A DNA stretch of 64,000 nucleotides from JAFAMS01 sp963715815 (GTDB taxonomy: Bacteria; Vulcanimicrobiota; Vulcanimicrobiia; Vulcanimicrobiales; Vulcanimicrobiaceae): assembly GCA_963715815.1 (NCBI GenBank), contig OY970278.1, forward strand, positions 1,178,001 through 1,242,000. The letters run 5' to 3'. Under the pieces are notes generated by a model. The model was not told the origin of the DNA, made no database searches, and was given only the letters and a program-made list of their open reading frames with translations. This document shows, in pieces, positions 44,609-54,599 of this stretch. The translations under genes were made by a program, and so were the position numbers. How positions within the stretch are numbered: position 1 is the first letter of the stretch; every line of letters begins with the position of its first letter.

Positions 44609-46271
44609 TGGCGCTGCGGCGCCTGACCGTCGAAGATTACGAGCTCATCGCCCATGCCGAGCTCGAACCCGTCGCCGGATTGACCGCCATCACCGGCGAG
44701 ACCGGGAGCGGCAAGACAATGTTGCTGGATGCGATCGGCTTTGTGCTGGGCGCGCGCGCAGCGACCGACGCCGTTCGCAAGGGACGCAAGCGTGCACGCA
44801 TTTCGCTCGAGATCGAACCCGACTCACGTGCGCTTGCAGCGATTGCAGCCGCCGGCATCGAGATCGATGAAGACGAAACGCTCACGATCGTGCGCGAACT
44901 CTCCGACGGAAAGACGAGCGCGCGCGTCGGCGGCGTTCCCGTGAGCGCGGCGCAGTTGCGTACGATCGGCCGGGAAGTCGCGGAGAGTCGTCGGCCAGCA
45001 CGAAGCGCAGCGTCTGCTCGTACCCGCGCAGCAGCTTGATGCGCTCGACCGATTCGGTGGGGTGGAATTGTTGACGACTGCGACGCGGTTACGCACGGCG
45101 CACGAGCGTCATGCTGCGGTCGTAGCCGAGCTCGCGGAGCTCGAGGCCCAAGCTGGCCGTGCACTCGCGGATGCCGACTACGCGGCATTTGCGTCGCGCG
45201 AGATTGCTGACGCTTCGCCCGAGGACGGCGAAGAAGAACGCTTGCGCGAGCGCCGCGATCTGCTCGTCAACGCCGAGCGGATTGCGAGCGCCTTGCGTGC
45301 TGCGCACAATGCGCTCGTGGAAAGCGAATCGAGCGCGTCGGATAGTCTCGGCGCGGCCGCGACGTCGCTTTCGAGCGTCGGACGCTATGCGCGTGAGCTC
45401 GAAGAGCTTGCCAATGCCGCAAGCGCGTTGCAGAGCGAAACCTCGGAGCTTGCCGGCCGTCTTGCGCGCCAGATCGAAGCAGTCGACGTCGATCCGATGG
45501 AGCTCGACTCGATCACCGGACGGCTCGAGCTGCTCGATCGCTTGAAGAAGAAATACGGCGGCTCGATCGAGGCGGTGCTCGAAGCCAAAGCGCGTTTCGA
45601 TGAAACGACGAAGGCGCTTCGAAAATGCCGACGAGCATCGAGCCTCGTTGCATCGCTCGCGCGACGAAGCCGTGGCCGAGCTGCGCGATGCTGCGGCGAA
45701 ATTGACGAAGCTTCGGCACGCCGCGGCAAAGACGTGCGAAAAGAAAATCTCGAACGAGCTTGCGGCACTTGCCATGCCGTCGGCGCGATTCGAGATTGTG
45801 TTTGAATCGCTCGAGCAGATTGGCCAGCGAGGCGCGGAACGCTGCGAATTCATGCTCGCGCCCAATCCCGGCGAGCCGGCGCGATCGCTCGGGCGCAGCG
45901 CATCAGGCGGCGAGCTTTCGCGCGTCATGCTGGCGCTCACGGTCGTGCTTGCCGATCGCTCCGCGCGCACCGCGATCATTTTCGATGAGATCGACGCCGG
46001 CGTCGGCGGCGCAACGGCGAACGCTGTCGGTGCCCGCCTTGCCGATCTCGCGCGCGATCTGCAAGTCGTGTGCGTCACGCACCTCGCGCAAATTGCCGCT
46101 TACGCCGATCGTCAGGTCGCGTTACGTAAGACCGAGACGAAATCCGCGACCCTGATCGAGATCGTCGATCTCGATCGCGACGCGCGTCTTGAAGAGCTGG
46201 CGCGCATGCTTTCCGGCGCAACAACCGGGCGTCTCACTCCAGCACGCAAAGACGTTGTTGAAGGAACGTAA
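44608..46271 (+). CDS. recN: DNA repair protein RecN, two frameshifts
   Basis: SMC-like ATPase acting in double-strand break repair. Walker A AITGETGSGKTMLLDAIGFV is in the first frame; a +1 shift near 44992 leads to VVGQHEAQRLLVPAQQLDAL and the coiled coil; a second +1 shift near 45612 leads to the C-terminal ATPase with SASGGELSRVMLALTVVLAD, IIFDEIDAGVGGATANAVGA and CVTHLAQIAAYAD. Combined about 553 residues, the usual RecN size. No LexA box was seen directly before it; it is inside the xseA-nadK operon. Confidence 0.92.
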
Positions 46272-46329
46272 GGCCGGATAACCGGGCACGATTTGCTGGC
46301 GCACGTTCGATTTTCGCGTGCGTTGCATT

Positions 46330-46624
46330 TCGCGCAAAGGGCCGCCGCGCGGCACGCATCATCCCCAATGTCATCCTGAGCGTAGCGCTCGCCTGTTGTG
46401 TCATCCTGAGCGTAGCAACGCGTAGCGTTGCGAAGTCGAAGGACCACGATAGAACCGGGCAGCGAAACAATCTCAAGGGTCGCGGGCACGATCGTGCCCT
46501 GAACCTTGTTGCATCGTTCGCTGCCCGCACCGTCGGAGCGGTCCTTCGACTACGCGCTCCTGCGGAGCGCTACGCTCAGGATGACGGTGGCGAGATTCGT
46601 GAATTACGGCGGCCCTTTGCGCGA
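46330..46624. repeat. 295-bp nested palindrome built from the GTCATC repeat family
   Basis: The 400-bp gap between the convergent recN and pyk genes holds no gene but a large symmetric structure. Outer 17-bp inverted repeats (TCGCGCAAAGGGCCGCC at 46330-46346 and its complement at 46608-46624) enclose two repeat arms (46400-46445 and 46540-46585, sharing GTCATCCTGAGCGTA and GTCGAAGGACC inverted), then CGGGCAGCGAA/TTCGCTGCCCG (46456-46466 and 46517-46527) and the central palindrome GGGCACGATCGTGCCC (46484-46499). An extra left partial copy begins at 46370. Confidence 0.75.
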
Positions 46625-46671
46625 GATTTTACTGCGCGGTAATCGTTTGTGCGCCCGGCAATGCCGGCGCG

Positions 46672-48108
46672 CTATTCTATCCGGTGCAGTTTGACGACGT
46701 TCGTGCCGCCTTCGCCGACGGGCATACCGCTGGTGACGACGATGACCTCGCCGCGTTCGGCGATGCCTTCGGAAAGTAGGCGCGCTTCGGCGAGCTCGAG
46801 CATCGTCTCGAACATCTTGTAGGGCTGCACGACCAGGGCTTCGACGCCCCACACTACCGCGAGCCGGCGCGCGACTTCTCGGCGTGGCGTGATCGCGTAG
46901 ATTCGCGCGGTCGGCCGGAACGACGAGATATGCCGCGCCGTGTTGCCGGTCGTCGTGCCGGTGACGGCCGAGCGCAGGCTCAGGTCTTCAGTGCAGAGCG
47001 CCGCCGCTTGGGCGACGGTCGTCGCGATCGATCCGTCGTGGTACTCGAGGCGCCGCGCTTTCATTTCGGCGTGAGGATAATCTTTCTCGATTTCGCTGGC
47101 AATCGTTGCCATAACTTTGACCGCTTCAAGAGGATATTTTCCGCGCGCCGTTTCGCCCGATAACATCACGGCGTCGGTTCCGTCGAGAATTGCGTTTGCA
47201 ACGTCATTCGCTTCCGCGCGCGTGGGTCGCGCGTTGTTGATCATCGATTCGAGCATCTGCGTCGCAGTCACGACCGGTTTGCTGGCGCGATTCGCGCGCT
47301 CGATCAAATGTTTTTGAATCATCGGTACCGATTCGAGCGGGATCTCGATGCCTAAATCGCCGCGCGCGACCATGATCCCGTCAGAGACGTCGATGATCTC
47401 GGCGATGTGCTCGAGTGCTTCGTGCTTCTCGATCTTCGCCATCACCGGCGTGTCGCGTTTGCGTTCGTGAATGAACGATTTGACGCGCAAGAGATCTTCC
47501 GCCGAGCGCACGAACGAGACGCCGACCCAGTCGACGTCCTTCGACAACCCGAACTCCAAGTGTTCGAGGTCACGATCCGTGACCGACTCGATTTGCAAGG
47601 TGCCGTCTGGATAATTTATACCTTGCGAGGGCCGCAGATCACCGCCGACTTCGACGTGCGTGCGCACTTCTTCCGGCGTGACTTCGTCGATCCGCAGAGC
47701 GATCGTTCCGTCTTGCAAGAAGATCGACTTGCCGGCTTCGACGTCCTTCGGAAGATTTGCATAGCTCACCGAGACGCACGACTGCGTGCCTTGCAGCTGT
47801 TGCGTCGTCAGCGTGAACGGCGCTCCGTTTTCGAGACGCACGGTCGCTTGTCCATCGAGCGGGCCGGTTCGGACTTTCGGTCCTGGCAGATCTTGCAGCA
47901 CGGCGACGTGCAGATCCAGCTCGTGTGCGATTCGACGTACGTCGTCGATCACCGCTCCGTGTTCTTCGTGCGTGCCGTGCGAGAAGTTGAGGCGTACGAC
48001 GTTGACTCCGGCGAGAAACATCGATCGCAGCATCTGCGGATCGCGTGACGACGGCCCAATCGTCGCGACGATCTTCGTTCGCTTGCCTTCTCGGTTGACG
48101 TTTCCCAT
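46672..48108 (-). CDS. pyk: Pyruvate kinase
   Basis: Final step of glycolysis, phosphoenolpyruvate plus ADP to pyruvate plus ATP. 478 residues starting MGNVNREGKRTKIVATIGPS; other blocks are VVRLNFSHGTHEEHGAVIDD, the catalytic VMAKIEKHEALEHIAEI, GIMVARGDLGIEIPLESVPM, TATQMLESMINNARPTRAEA and DAVMLSGETARGKYPLEAVK. The frame stays open far upstream of the ATG at 48108, but that extension is antisense to another gene and is not protein-like. Convergent with recN. Confidence 0.94.
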   Translation of the reverse strand: MGNVNREGKRTKIVATIGPSSRDPQMLRSMFLAGVNVVRLNFSHGTHEEHGAVIDDVRRIAHELDLHVAVLQDLPGPKVRTGPLDGQATVRLENGAPFTLTTQQLQGTQSCVSVSYANLPKDVEAGKSIFLQDGTIALRIDEVTPEEVRTHVEVGGDLRPSQGINYPDGTLQIESVTDRDLEHLEFGLSKDVDWVGVSFVRSAEDLLRVKSFIHERKRDTPVMAKIEKHEALEHIAEIIDVSDGIMVARGDLGIEIPLESVPMIQKHLIERANRASKPVVTATQMLESMINNARPTRAEANDVANAILDGTDAVMLSGETARGKYPLEAVKVMATIASEIEKDYPHAEMKARRLEYHDGSIATTVAQAAALCTEDLSLRSAVTGTTTGNTARHISSFRPTARIYAITPRREVARRLAVVWGVEALVVQPYKMFETMLELAEARLLSEGIAERGEVIVVTSGMPVGEGGTNVVKLHRIE

Positions 48109-48197
48109 GTTGCGCGCGCTTCTCGGACGCAACACGACAGCCTGCTGAAATGCACGCGACAAATGGAAGCTCGCGCCAAGCGTCATAGTGCGGCAAC

Positions 48198-49404
48198 GTG
48201 AGCGCGCGCGATCCCCGAGGACCGCCGGCGTTTCGGCGGAGCCTATGCCCTCTCGCTGCTCGTGCACGTGCTGTTCTTCATCGTGCTCTTCCAGTTGCTC
48301 GCATTCCGTACCGAGTCGGGACCCGCCGAGCAGCGCGAATCGAACGTCGCATCGACCGCAATCACGCTCGAATCGCCGCGACCCACGCCGACGCCACTCG
48401 TTACGGTTACCGCGACTGCTCGGCCAACGACGCTCCCAACCGTCACACCGACCTACATCCCGACCCCCAAGGTCCGTCCGAAGCAAACCCCGCTTCGTCT
48501 GCCGCGCCCGGTCGCCACCGTTGCCGTCAGCTTCAAGCCGACGTTTTTGCCGACTGCCGATCCCATCCGTCGCGCCAACCCGACCGCCGACCGTCGAGCC
48601 GACACCGACGATCGTGCCGACCGTCCGTCCGACGCCGGTGCCAACCGTCGAAGAAACCGTCCGGCCGACGCCCGTTCCCGACTGTGCGTCCAACGGTCGC
48701 TCCGACCGAGACTCCGGAGCCGGCAACTGCTCCGCCGACGGTGCGCCCGACGCTTGCGCCCACGGCCGCGCCGACCATCGCGCCAACGCGCGAGCCAACT
48801 CGAGCACCGACCACAGCCCCAACATCGGCGCCCTCCTCCGCACCGACCCAGGCGGCTACCGCGTTGGCACGCACGACTGCACCGCCCGCTACGGCGCGAC
48901 CCGCAACGGTGCGTCCAACCATCGCGCCGACGCAGCGGCCGGTTGCGGTCCGCACCGCGGCGCCTGTGTCGAGCACACAACCCTCGCCCGTCTCCTCGGC
49001 AAACGCAGCCGATCTCGAAGCGCGCATGCGCAAAATGCTCGGCGGCATAAACGAAGAGCGGCACTACGATACGAAGAGCTACGCCGATCAGATTGCTGAG
49101 GAAGAAAAAAAATTGGCGTCGGACTACGACGTCAAGAACCATGAAGCCGCCGCCGCTCAAGGGCATCGGCGAGAAGACCGTCGCGTTCGAGTTCGACCTC
49201 GGACAGGTGCTCTACGCAATCAAGGTCGTTAACCTCGGTCCGCTTCTTCCAAAGATATGCGCCGGGTGGCTCGTCACCACGCGCGGAGCCGAGCAACCGC
49301 CTGTCTTCTACGTCGGGACCTGTAAGAAGAACGAGGATCTGTCCGATCCACGCCTCCGGCAGCAGCGGCTCAACTACCCCACCCCGCCGCCGTTGCACAA
49401 CTAG
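48198..49404 (+). CDS. TonB-like anchored protein with long Pro/Thr repeat linker, four frameshifts
   Basis: One gene must be assembled from four overlapping frames. It opens with RRRFGGAYALSLLVHVLFFI, a cytoplasmic head and single membrane anchor like TonB; a linker of roughly 230 residues built of PTxxPT repeats (VRPTPVPTVEETVRPTPVP, VRPTLAPTAAPTIAPTREPT, VRPTIAPTQRPVAV) follows; then a helical part (DLEARMRKMLGGINEERHYD) and a C-terminal domain EKTVAFEFDLGQVLYAIKVV to PTPPPLHN. The shifts lie near 48210, 48565, 48678 and 49148, all +1. The C-terminal domain is not a recognised TonB box-binding domain. Divergent from pyk. Function unknown. Confidence 0.6.
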
Positions 49405-49422
49405 GCGCCTTTGGTGTATAGT
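49393..49422 (+). promoter_or_regulatory. Sigma-70-type promoter for the rimP-nusA-infB operon
   Basis: TTGCAC (49393-49398), 18-bp spacer, TATAGT (49417-49422), preceded by TG. It overlaps the end of the TonB-like gene and would start transcription just before the leader hairpin. Confidence 0.6.
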
Positions 49423-49430
49423 CGCTGACG

Positions 49431-49454
49431 AAAGCGCGCCGCCAGGCGCGCTTT
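49431..49454 (+). terminator. Perfect 10-bp leader hairpin before rimP
   Basis: AAAGCGCGCC, loop GCCA, GGCGCGCTTT (49431-49454), then AATATTT. It can end transcription from either side; because a promoter lies just upstream and rimP just downstream, it may be an attenuator in the leader of the operon. Confidence 0.65.
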
Positions 49455-49481
49455 AATATTTGCCGGAGGAGGGTGTCAGCC

Positions 49482-49997
49482 GTGCAGGCCGGAGGCGAGG
49501 CACGTGATGTCATCGGAGCGTTCGAGCGCGCAGCGTACGAGCTCTCGGTCGATGGGTCCCTGCGAGACGTCGAACTCGTTTCGACCTCGCATCACAAGCA
49601 TCGCGGCTCGATCGAGTTTCGCGTCATTATCGACAAGCCGGGTGGCGTCGATGTCGCAACCTGTGAGCGAATCTCGCGCAAGCTCAACGCTGCGCTCGAT
49701 TCTTACCCTGACCGCTATACGCTTTCGGTCGAATCGGCCGGACTCGATCGTCCGCTTCTGCGGCCCGCGGATTACGAGCGCTTCATCGGTTCCAACGTCA
49801 AGCTCACGACCGACATCATGGTTCGCGGCGCCAAGACGCATCGCGGACGACTCGAGGGCTTGCGCGGCACCAACGTCATCCTCACGCAAAAAGACGGCGA
49901 GCTACCGCTCCCGCTCACGCTCATCAAACACGCGAACGTCGAGTACGATCCGCGTGTGGACCTTACCAGAGAGAAAAAAGAAAGACGACACAGATGA
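49482..49997 (+). CDS. rimP: Ribosome maturation factor RimP
   Basis: 30S maturation factor, about 171 residues. LRDVELVSTSHHKHRGSIEF, FRVIIDKPGGVDVATCERIS, RKLNAALDSYPDRYTLSVES and AGLDRPLLRPADYERFIGSN are conserved. The GTG at 49482 is preferred to 49473 because the strong GGAGGAGGG at 49465-49473 overlaps the earlier GTG. First gene of the nusA operon; ATGA overlap with nusA. Confidence 0.93.
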   Translation: MQAGGEARDVIGAFERAAYELSVDGSLRDVELVSTSHHKHRGSIEFRVIIDKPGGVDVATCERISRKLNAALDSYPDRYTLSVESAGLDRPLLRPADYERFIGSNVKLTTDIMVRGAKTHRGRLEGLRGTNVILTQKDGELPLPLTLIKHANVEYDPRVDLTREKKERRHR

Positions 49998-51194
49998 ATA
50001 CTGAAATGCTCTCGGCTCTCAAAGAGATCGAAACTGAGCGCGGCATCGGATTCGAGATGCTGCTCGAAGCCCTGGAAGCCGCGCTGATCTCAGCCTACAA
50101 GCGCAATTACGGCAGCGATGCAAACGCGATCGTCACGATCGACCGTCAAAGCGGAGAGTATCGCGTGTACCATCGCCGCACGGTCGTCGACGAAGTCGCC
50201 GATCCGAAGCTGGAGGTCGGGAAGAAAGAGGCCGGCGGAAATTACGAGCCGGGCGATTTCTACGACGAAGAAGTGACGCCCAAAGATTTCGGCCGCATCG
50301 CTGCGCAGACTGCAAAGCAGGTTATCGTGCAGCGTATTCGCGAGGCCGAGCGCGACACGATCTTCAACACGTATAGCGCCAAACTGCACGACATCGTAAT
50401 GGGCGTCGTCCAGCGTTACGAACAGCGCAACATGTACGTGCTGCTCGACGGCAAGCACGAAGCGCTGTCTGCCGCTCTCAGAGCAAGTCCACCGGGAAAA
50501 CTATCGCATCAACGATCGCATTCGTGCGTACGTCCTCGACGTGCGCAAGAGCCCCAAAGGTCCGCTCGTCGTTCTATCGCGCGCGGCCGAGGGTCTCGTG
50601 CAACGCCTGCTCGAGAATCAGGTGCCCGAGATCCGCGAAGACGTCGTCGAGATCATGGCGATCGCACGCGAAGCCGGAAGTCGAACGAAGGTCGCAGTGC
50701 ATTCGAATCGTCCCGAAGTCGACGCGGTCGGCGCGTGCCTGGGACCGAAGTCGAGTCGCATCGCATCGGTCTCCGATGAGCTGCGCGGCGAGAAGATCGA
50801 CGTCATTCGCTGGGCGCCCGACGTAAGCGGTTTCATTCAAAATGCGCTCGCCCCGGCAAAAGTCATCGGCGTCGAGTTGTTCGAGGATGACGGCGTTGCG
50901 CTCGTCATCGTTCCCGATTATCAATTGTCCCTTGCGATCGGACGCGAAGGTCAGAACGTGCGGCTGGCTGCGCGTCTTACCGGCTGGCGGCTCGACATCA
51001 CGTCCGAAACCGAAGCTGAAACGAATCGCGCACGCTACTTTGCAGAGCGCGAAGGACGCGGCGCCGTCGTCGAAACGGTCGAAGCCGAAGTCGTCGCGGA
51101 AGGCGAAGAAGTCGTCGCCGAAGGCGAAGAGACCGTCGATCCCGAGTTGCTTCGCCGGCTTGAAGAATTCAAGCGGGAGATGCTCCAGCAGTAG
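49994..51194 (+). CDS. nusA: Transcription termination/antitermination factor NusA, frameshifted
   Basis: RNA polymerase-binding elongation factor. The N-terminal domain (MLLEALEAALISAYKRNYGS, PKDFGRIAAQTAKQVIVQRI) and S1 entry are in the first frame; after a +1 shift near 50481 the sequence continues EQVHRENYRINDRIRAYVLD, the S1 end, KH1 (VDAVGACLGPKSSRIASVSD) and KH2 (DYQLSLAIGREGQNVRLAAR). The tail is a short acidic stretch. About 400 residues once joined. Its stop overlaps ylxR (TAGTG). Confidence 0.93.
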
Positions 51195-51440
51195 TGTCCG
51201 AAGTGCGCGAGCCGATTCGTACCTGCGCAGGCTGCCGCGTGCGGCATCCGCAAGCGCTCGATGGTGCGATTCACTCCCGCTCAGGACGGTTGGGTCGCAG
51301 ACGGGACAACCCGGCGACCCGGGCGCGGCGTCTATCTCTGCTCGCCAGAGTGCGCCGCAGCGGTCGCGAAGAACAAACGATTCCCAGGACTTAGCCAAGC
51401 GGCTGAGTTTCTCCGAACAGGCTCAAACATGATAAACTAA
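51194..51440 (+). CDS. YlxR-family RNA-binding protein, frameshifted
   Basis: Small nucleic-acid-binding protein found between nusA and infB. REPIRTCAGCRVRHPQ is in the first frame; a +1 shift near 51254 restores RSMVRFTPAQDGWVADGTTR, RPGRGVYLCSPECAAAVAKN and KRFPGLSQAAEF, with TAA at 51438-51440. About 81 residues. Both Cys pairs of the family are visible. The L7Ae-like gene that often follows is absent. Confidence 0.85.
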
Positions 51441-51492
51441 CGCGTCGTCGGCGAAGCCTTCTCAGGTTCGCCGTGGTCTACTAAAGGACAAT

Positions 51493-54237
51493 ATGGCAAC
51501 GGTTACCGGAAAAGTGCGGATTTTCGAGCTGGCAAAAGAGCTCGGGATGACCTCGAAAGACCTGATCGCCCTCTTCGGGCGGCTAGGGCTCGAGGCGAAA
51601 AATCAACTCAGCGTCGTCGACGATAAGATCGTCGACCTTCTACGCGCGCAGCTCAAAGCGAAAGCTGCTGCGCCTGCCGCCGCTGCCAAGGCTGAGGCCG
51701 CCCCTAAACCTGTGCCCGCCGCGAAGCCCAAGGCCGCACCAAAAGTCGCCGCAGCCCCTGCGGTCAGCCCGGAGCCCGTTCAGACGCTCAAACCCGTTAC
51801 CGACGTTCCGCGTCGCGCTCCGGCGGCCGCCGCTGCGGTGACGCCCCCGCCGGTCGCGACCAACGGCGAAGCTACTCAACCTGCCGCTGCCGCGCCGCCC
51901 ATGCCCGCCGCGCCGCCCAAGCCCGCTGCGCCGGCTCCCGTCGCTGCCGCAGCCGAGCCGATTCCGCAATTGCGTCCGGTTCCGCCGGGCCAAAGTTCGA
52001 TTCGTCCGCCCGCTCCGCAGGAGCAAGCGCGCCCTCAGGCCGCCGCACCAACCTCGGCCGCACCCGGCCCACGCGTGGGTCTCCCGGGTCGTCCCGGCGT
52101 CGCGCCGCGCCCCGGTCAACCCGGCATCCCCGGTCAGGGCTATCAAGCTCGCCCGTTGACGCCGCCTCGTCCCGGCGCGCCCGGCGCGCCCGGTGCGCCC
52201 GCCAATCGTCCGCGTCCGGCCGGTAATGGACCGTTCCGTCCGCTTCCGCCCGGCCCGCGACAAGGCGGACCACGCCCCGGCATGCCGCTCATCCCGGCTG
52301 GCGGCGGCCCAACGCCAAGCTCGGGTGCGCCCGGTCGCGACGGTCGCGGCGCGCCGCGCGATCGCGATGACAAACTTTCGAAAAAGGATCGCGAAAAAGA
52401 ACAGCTGCTCGAGAAAGCGCGCAACAAGAAGCGCGGCTCGCTCGACGCGGCGCCCGCGACGCCGCCCGCGAAGCTCGAGAAGATCGAGATTCCCGACGTG
52501 CTCACGGTGCAAGAGCTCGCGACGTCGATGATCATTCCGGCCAAAGACATCATCAAAGAGCTCATCAAGATGGGCACGATGGCGACGATCAATCAAAACA
52601 TTCCGAGCCGAAACGGCAATCGCCGTCGCGAAGAAGTTCGGTTTTGACGCGCTCATCAAAGAAGCCGGCGAAGAAGTCGTCGTCGAGCAAGAAGAAGATC
52701 GTCCGGAGCTGCTCACCGCGCGGCCGCCGGTCGTCACGGTGCTCGGTCACGTCGACCACGGCAAGACGTCGCTGCTCGACAAGATTCGGCAAGCCAACGT
52801 TGCCGGGGGCGAAGCCGGCGGCATCACGCAGCGCATCGGTGCGTACACGGTCGAGAAAAACGATCGCAAGATCACCTTCATCGATACGCCCGGTCACGAA
52901 GCGTTCACGGCGATGCGTGCACGCGGTGCGAAAGTCACCGACGTCGCGATCCTCGTCGTCGCGGCCGACGACGGCGTCATGCCGCAAACGATCGAAGCGA
53001 TCAGCCACATCCGTGCCGCGAGCGTGCCGATCGTCGTTGCGATCAACAAGATCGACAAAGGCGACGCCAACCCGGATCAAGTCAAGACGCAGCTGACCGA
53101 ACAAGGTCTGCAGCCCGTCGATTGGGGCGGCAAAGTCGAAATGGTTCCGGTTTCCGCGCGCAACGGCACGGGCATCGATCAACTGCTCGAAACCGTGCTG
53201 CTCGAAGCCGACATTCTCGATCTCAAGGCGAACAAGAATCGTCGCGCGGCCGCCGTCGTCATCGAATCGGCGCTCGATCGCGGACGCGGCCCGGTCGCGA
53301 CCGTGCTCGTGCAAAACGGCACGCTGCGCGTCGGCGACGTCGTCGTCGTCGGCGGCACGTACGGCAAGATCCGTGCGCTGCTCGACGATCGCGGCAAGCA
53401 AGTGAAGAAGGCCGGCCCCTCGATTCCGGTCGAGATCATGGGTCTCTCCGACGTTCCGTCGGCCGGCGACACGCTGATGGTCGTCTCCGACGAACGCGTC
53501 GCGCGCGAAGCTGCGGCAAAGCGCAGCAACGAAGCGTCGCGACGTCCGCATCCAAACGACTGCAGGTCCGAAGATCACGCTCGAAACGTTCATGCAGATG
53601 GCGACCGAAGGCGCAAAGACGCTCAACCTCGTCATCAAAGCCGACGGTCAAGGTTCGGTCGAAGCGCTGCGCTCGCGCGTCGAATCGCTCTCGACGGCCG
53701 AAGTCAACATTCGCGTGATCTACGCCGGCGTCGGCGCGATCACGCCGAACGACGTCAACCTGGCGTCGGCTTCGAATGCGGTGCTGATCGGCTTCAACAT
53801 CCGTCCGGACGAAGCGGTAAAGCGCCTTGCCAGCACGCGAGCAAGTCGATCTGCGCTTCTATCAGGTCATCTACGACGTCGAAAACGACCTCAAGAAGGC
53901 CATGGTCGGCATGCTGGATCCGAAGTTCCGCGAGGTCGTCCTCGGGCGCGCCGAAGTTCGCGAGGTCTTCAAGGTCTCGAAGGTCGGCACGATCGCGGGC
54001 TGCTACGTGCAATCCGGCAAGCTCACGCGCAACGCGAAGGTTCGCGTGCTGCGTGACTCGGCCGTCGTGTTCGAAGGCGAGCTGGAATCGCTGCGCCGCT
54101 TCAAAGACGACGTTCGCGAAGTTCAAGAGAACTTCGAGTGCGGCGTTCAGGTCGCGAGATATCAGGATCTCAAGGCCGGCGACGTCATCGAAGCGTTTAC
54201 GAGCGAGCTCGTTGCGCCGGAGATGGCGACGGCTTGA
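51493..54237 (+). CDS. infB: Translation initiation factor IF-2, three frameshifts
   Basis: GTPase that brings initiator tRNA to the 30S subunit. N-terminal IF2N motif VRIFELAKELGMTSKDLIAL, then a disordered Ala/Pro/Gly-rich linker (residues ~55-300). After a +1 shift near 52612 come the G motifs VVTVLGHVDHGKTSLLDKIR, ITFIDTPGHEAFTAMRARGA and VAINKIDKGD; a +1 shift near 53545 leads to GPKITLETFMQMATEGAKTL, and another near 53838 leads to EQVDLRFYQVIYDVENDLKK and the C-terminal domain. Total about 914 residues. Three shifts in an essential gene argue for sequence errors. Confidence 0.93.
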
Positions 54238-54599
54238 AGCCTGAACGGCGAGGCCGGATCGATCACGAAATCCAACGAGCCCTCGCAAAGATCATCGCAG
54301 AAGAAATCAAGGATCCCCGCATCGGTTTCGTGACCGTGACGCGCGCGGAGATCACCGGCGACATGAAATACTGCAAAGTCTTCGTGTCGATCATCGGCGA
54401 TCGCCACGTCGCGCGGCAATCGATGGACGTGCTCGAGTCGGCGAAGGGCTTCATCCGCGGCCGGCTCGGCGACGAAGTCGATCTGCGGTACACGCCCGAG
54501 CTGAACTTCGTCGAAGATCGCTCGACGGAGCGTGCCATCGAGCTGACCTACAAAGTCGACGAAGCCGCGGCCGTCTCGTCCGGAAAGGTGCACGAGTGA
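54234..54599 (+). CDS. rbfA: Ribosome-binding factor A
   Basis: 30S maturation factor of 121 residues: RIDHEIQRALAKIIAEEIKD, PRIGFVTVTRAEITGDMKYC and FIRGRLGDEVDLRYTPELNF are diagnostic. The start is a TTG at 54234 that overlaps the infB stop (TTGA); no ATG or GTG is suitably placed. Confidence 0.92.
   Translation: MKPERRGRIDHEIQRALAKIIAEEIKDPRIGFVTVTRAEITGDMKYCKVFVSIIGDRHVARQSMDVLESAKGFIRGRLGDEVDLRYTPELNFVEDRSTERAIELTYKVDEAAAVSSGKVHE

Noticed and set aside
46363..46600. CRISPR array from repeated GTCATCCTGAGCG units
   Set aside because: Only two direct copies per site, unequal spacing, and mainly inverted arrangement; no cas genes.
46672..48843. Pyruvate kinase with a 245-residue N-terminal extension
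   Set aside because: The extension is the antisense of the Pro/Thr-rich gene at 48.2 kb, is low-complexity, and the protein starts normally at the ATG at 48108.
51640..52737. Long minus-strand open frame opposite infB
   Set aside because: It is a mirror of the Ala/Pro/Gly-rich IF-2 linker; composition is dominated by Arg/Gly and has no protein-like features.
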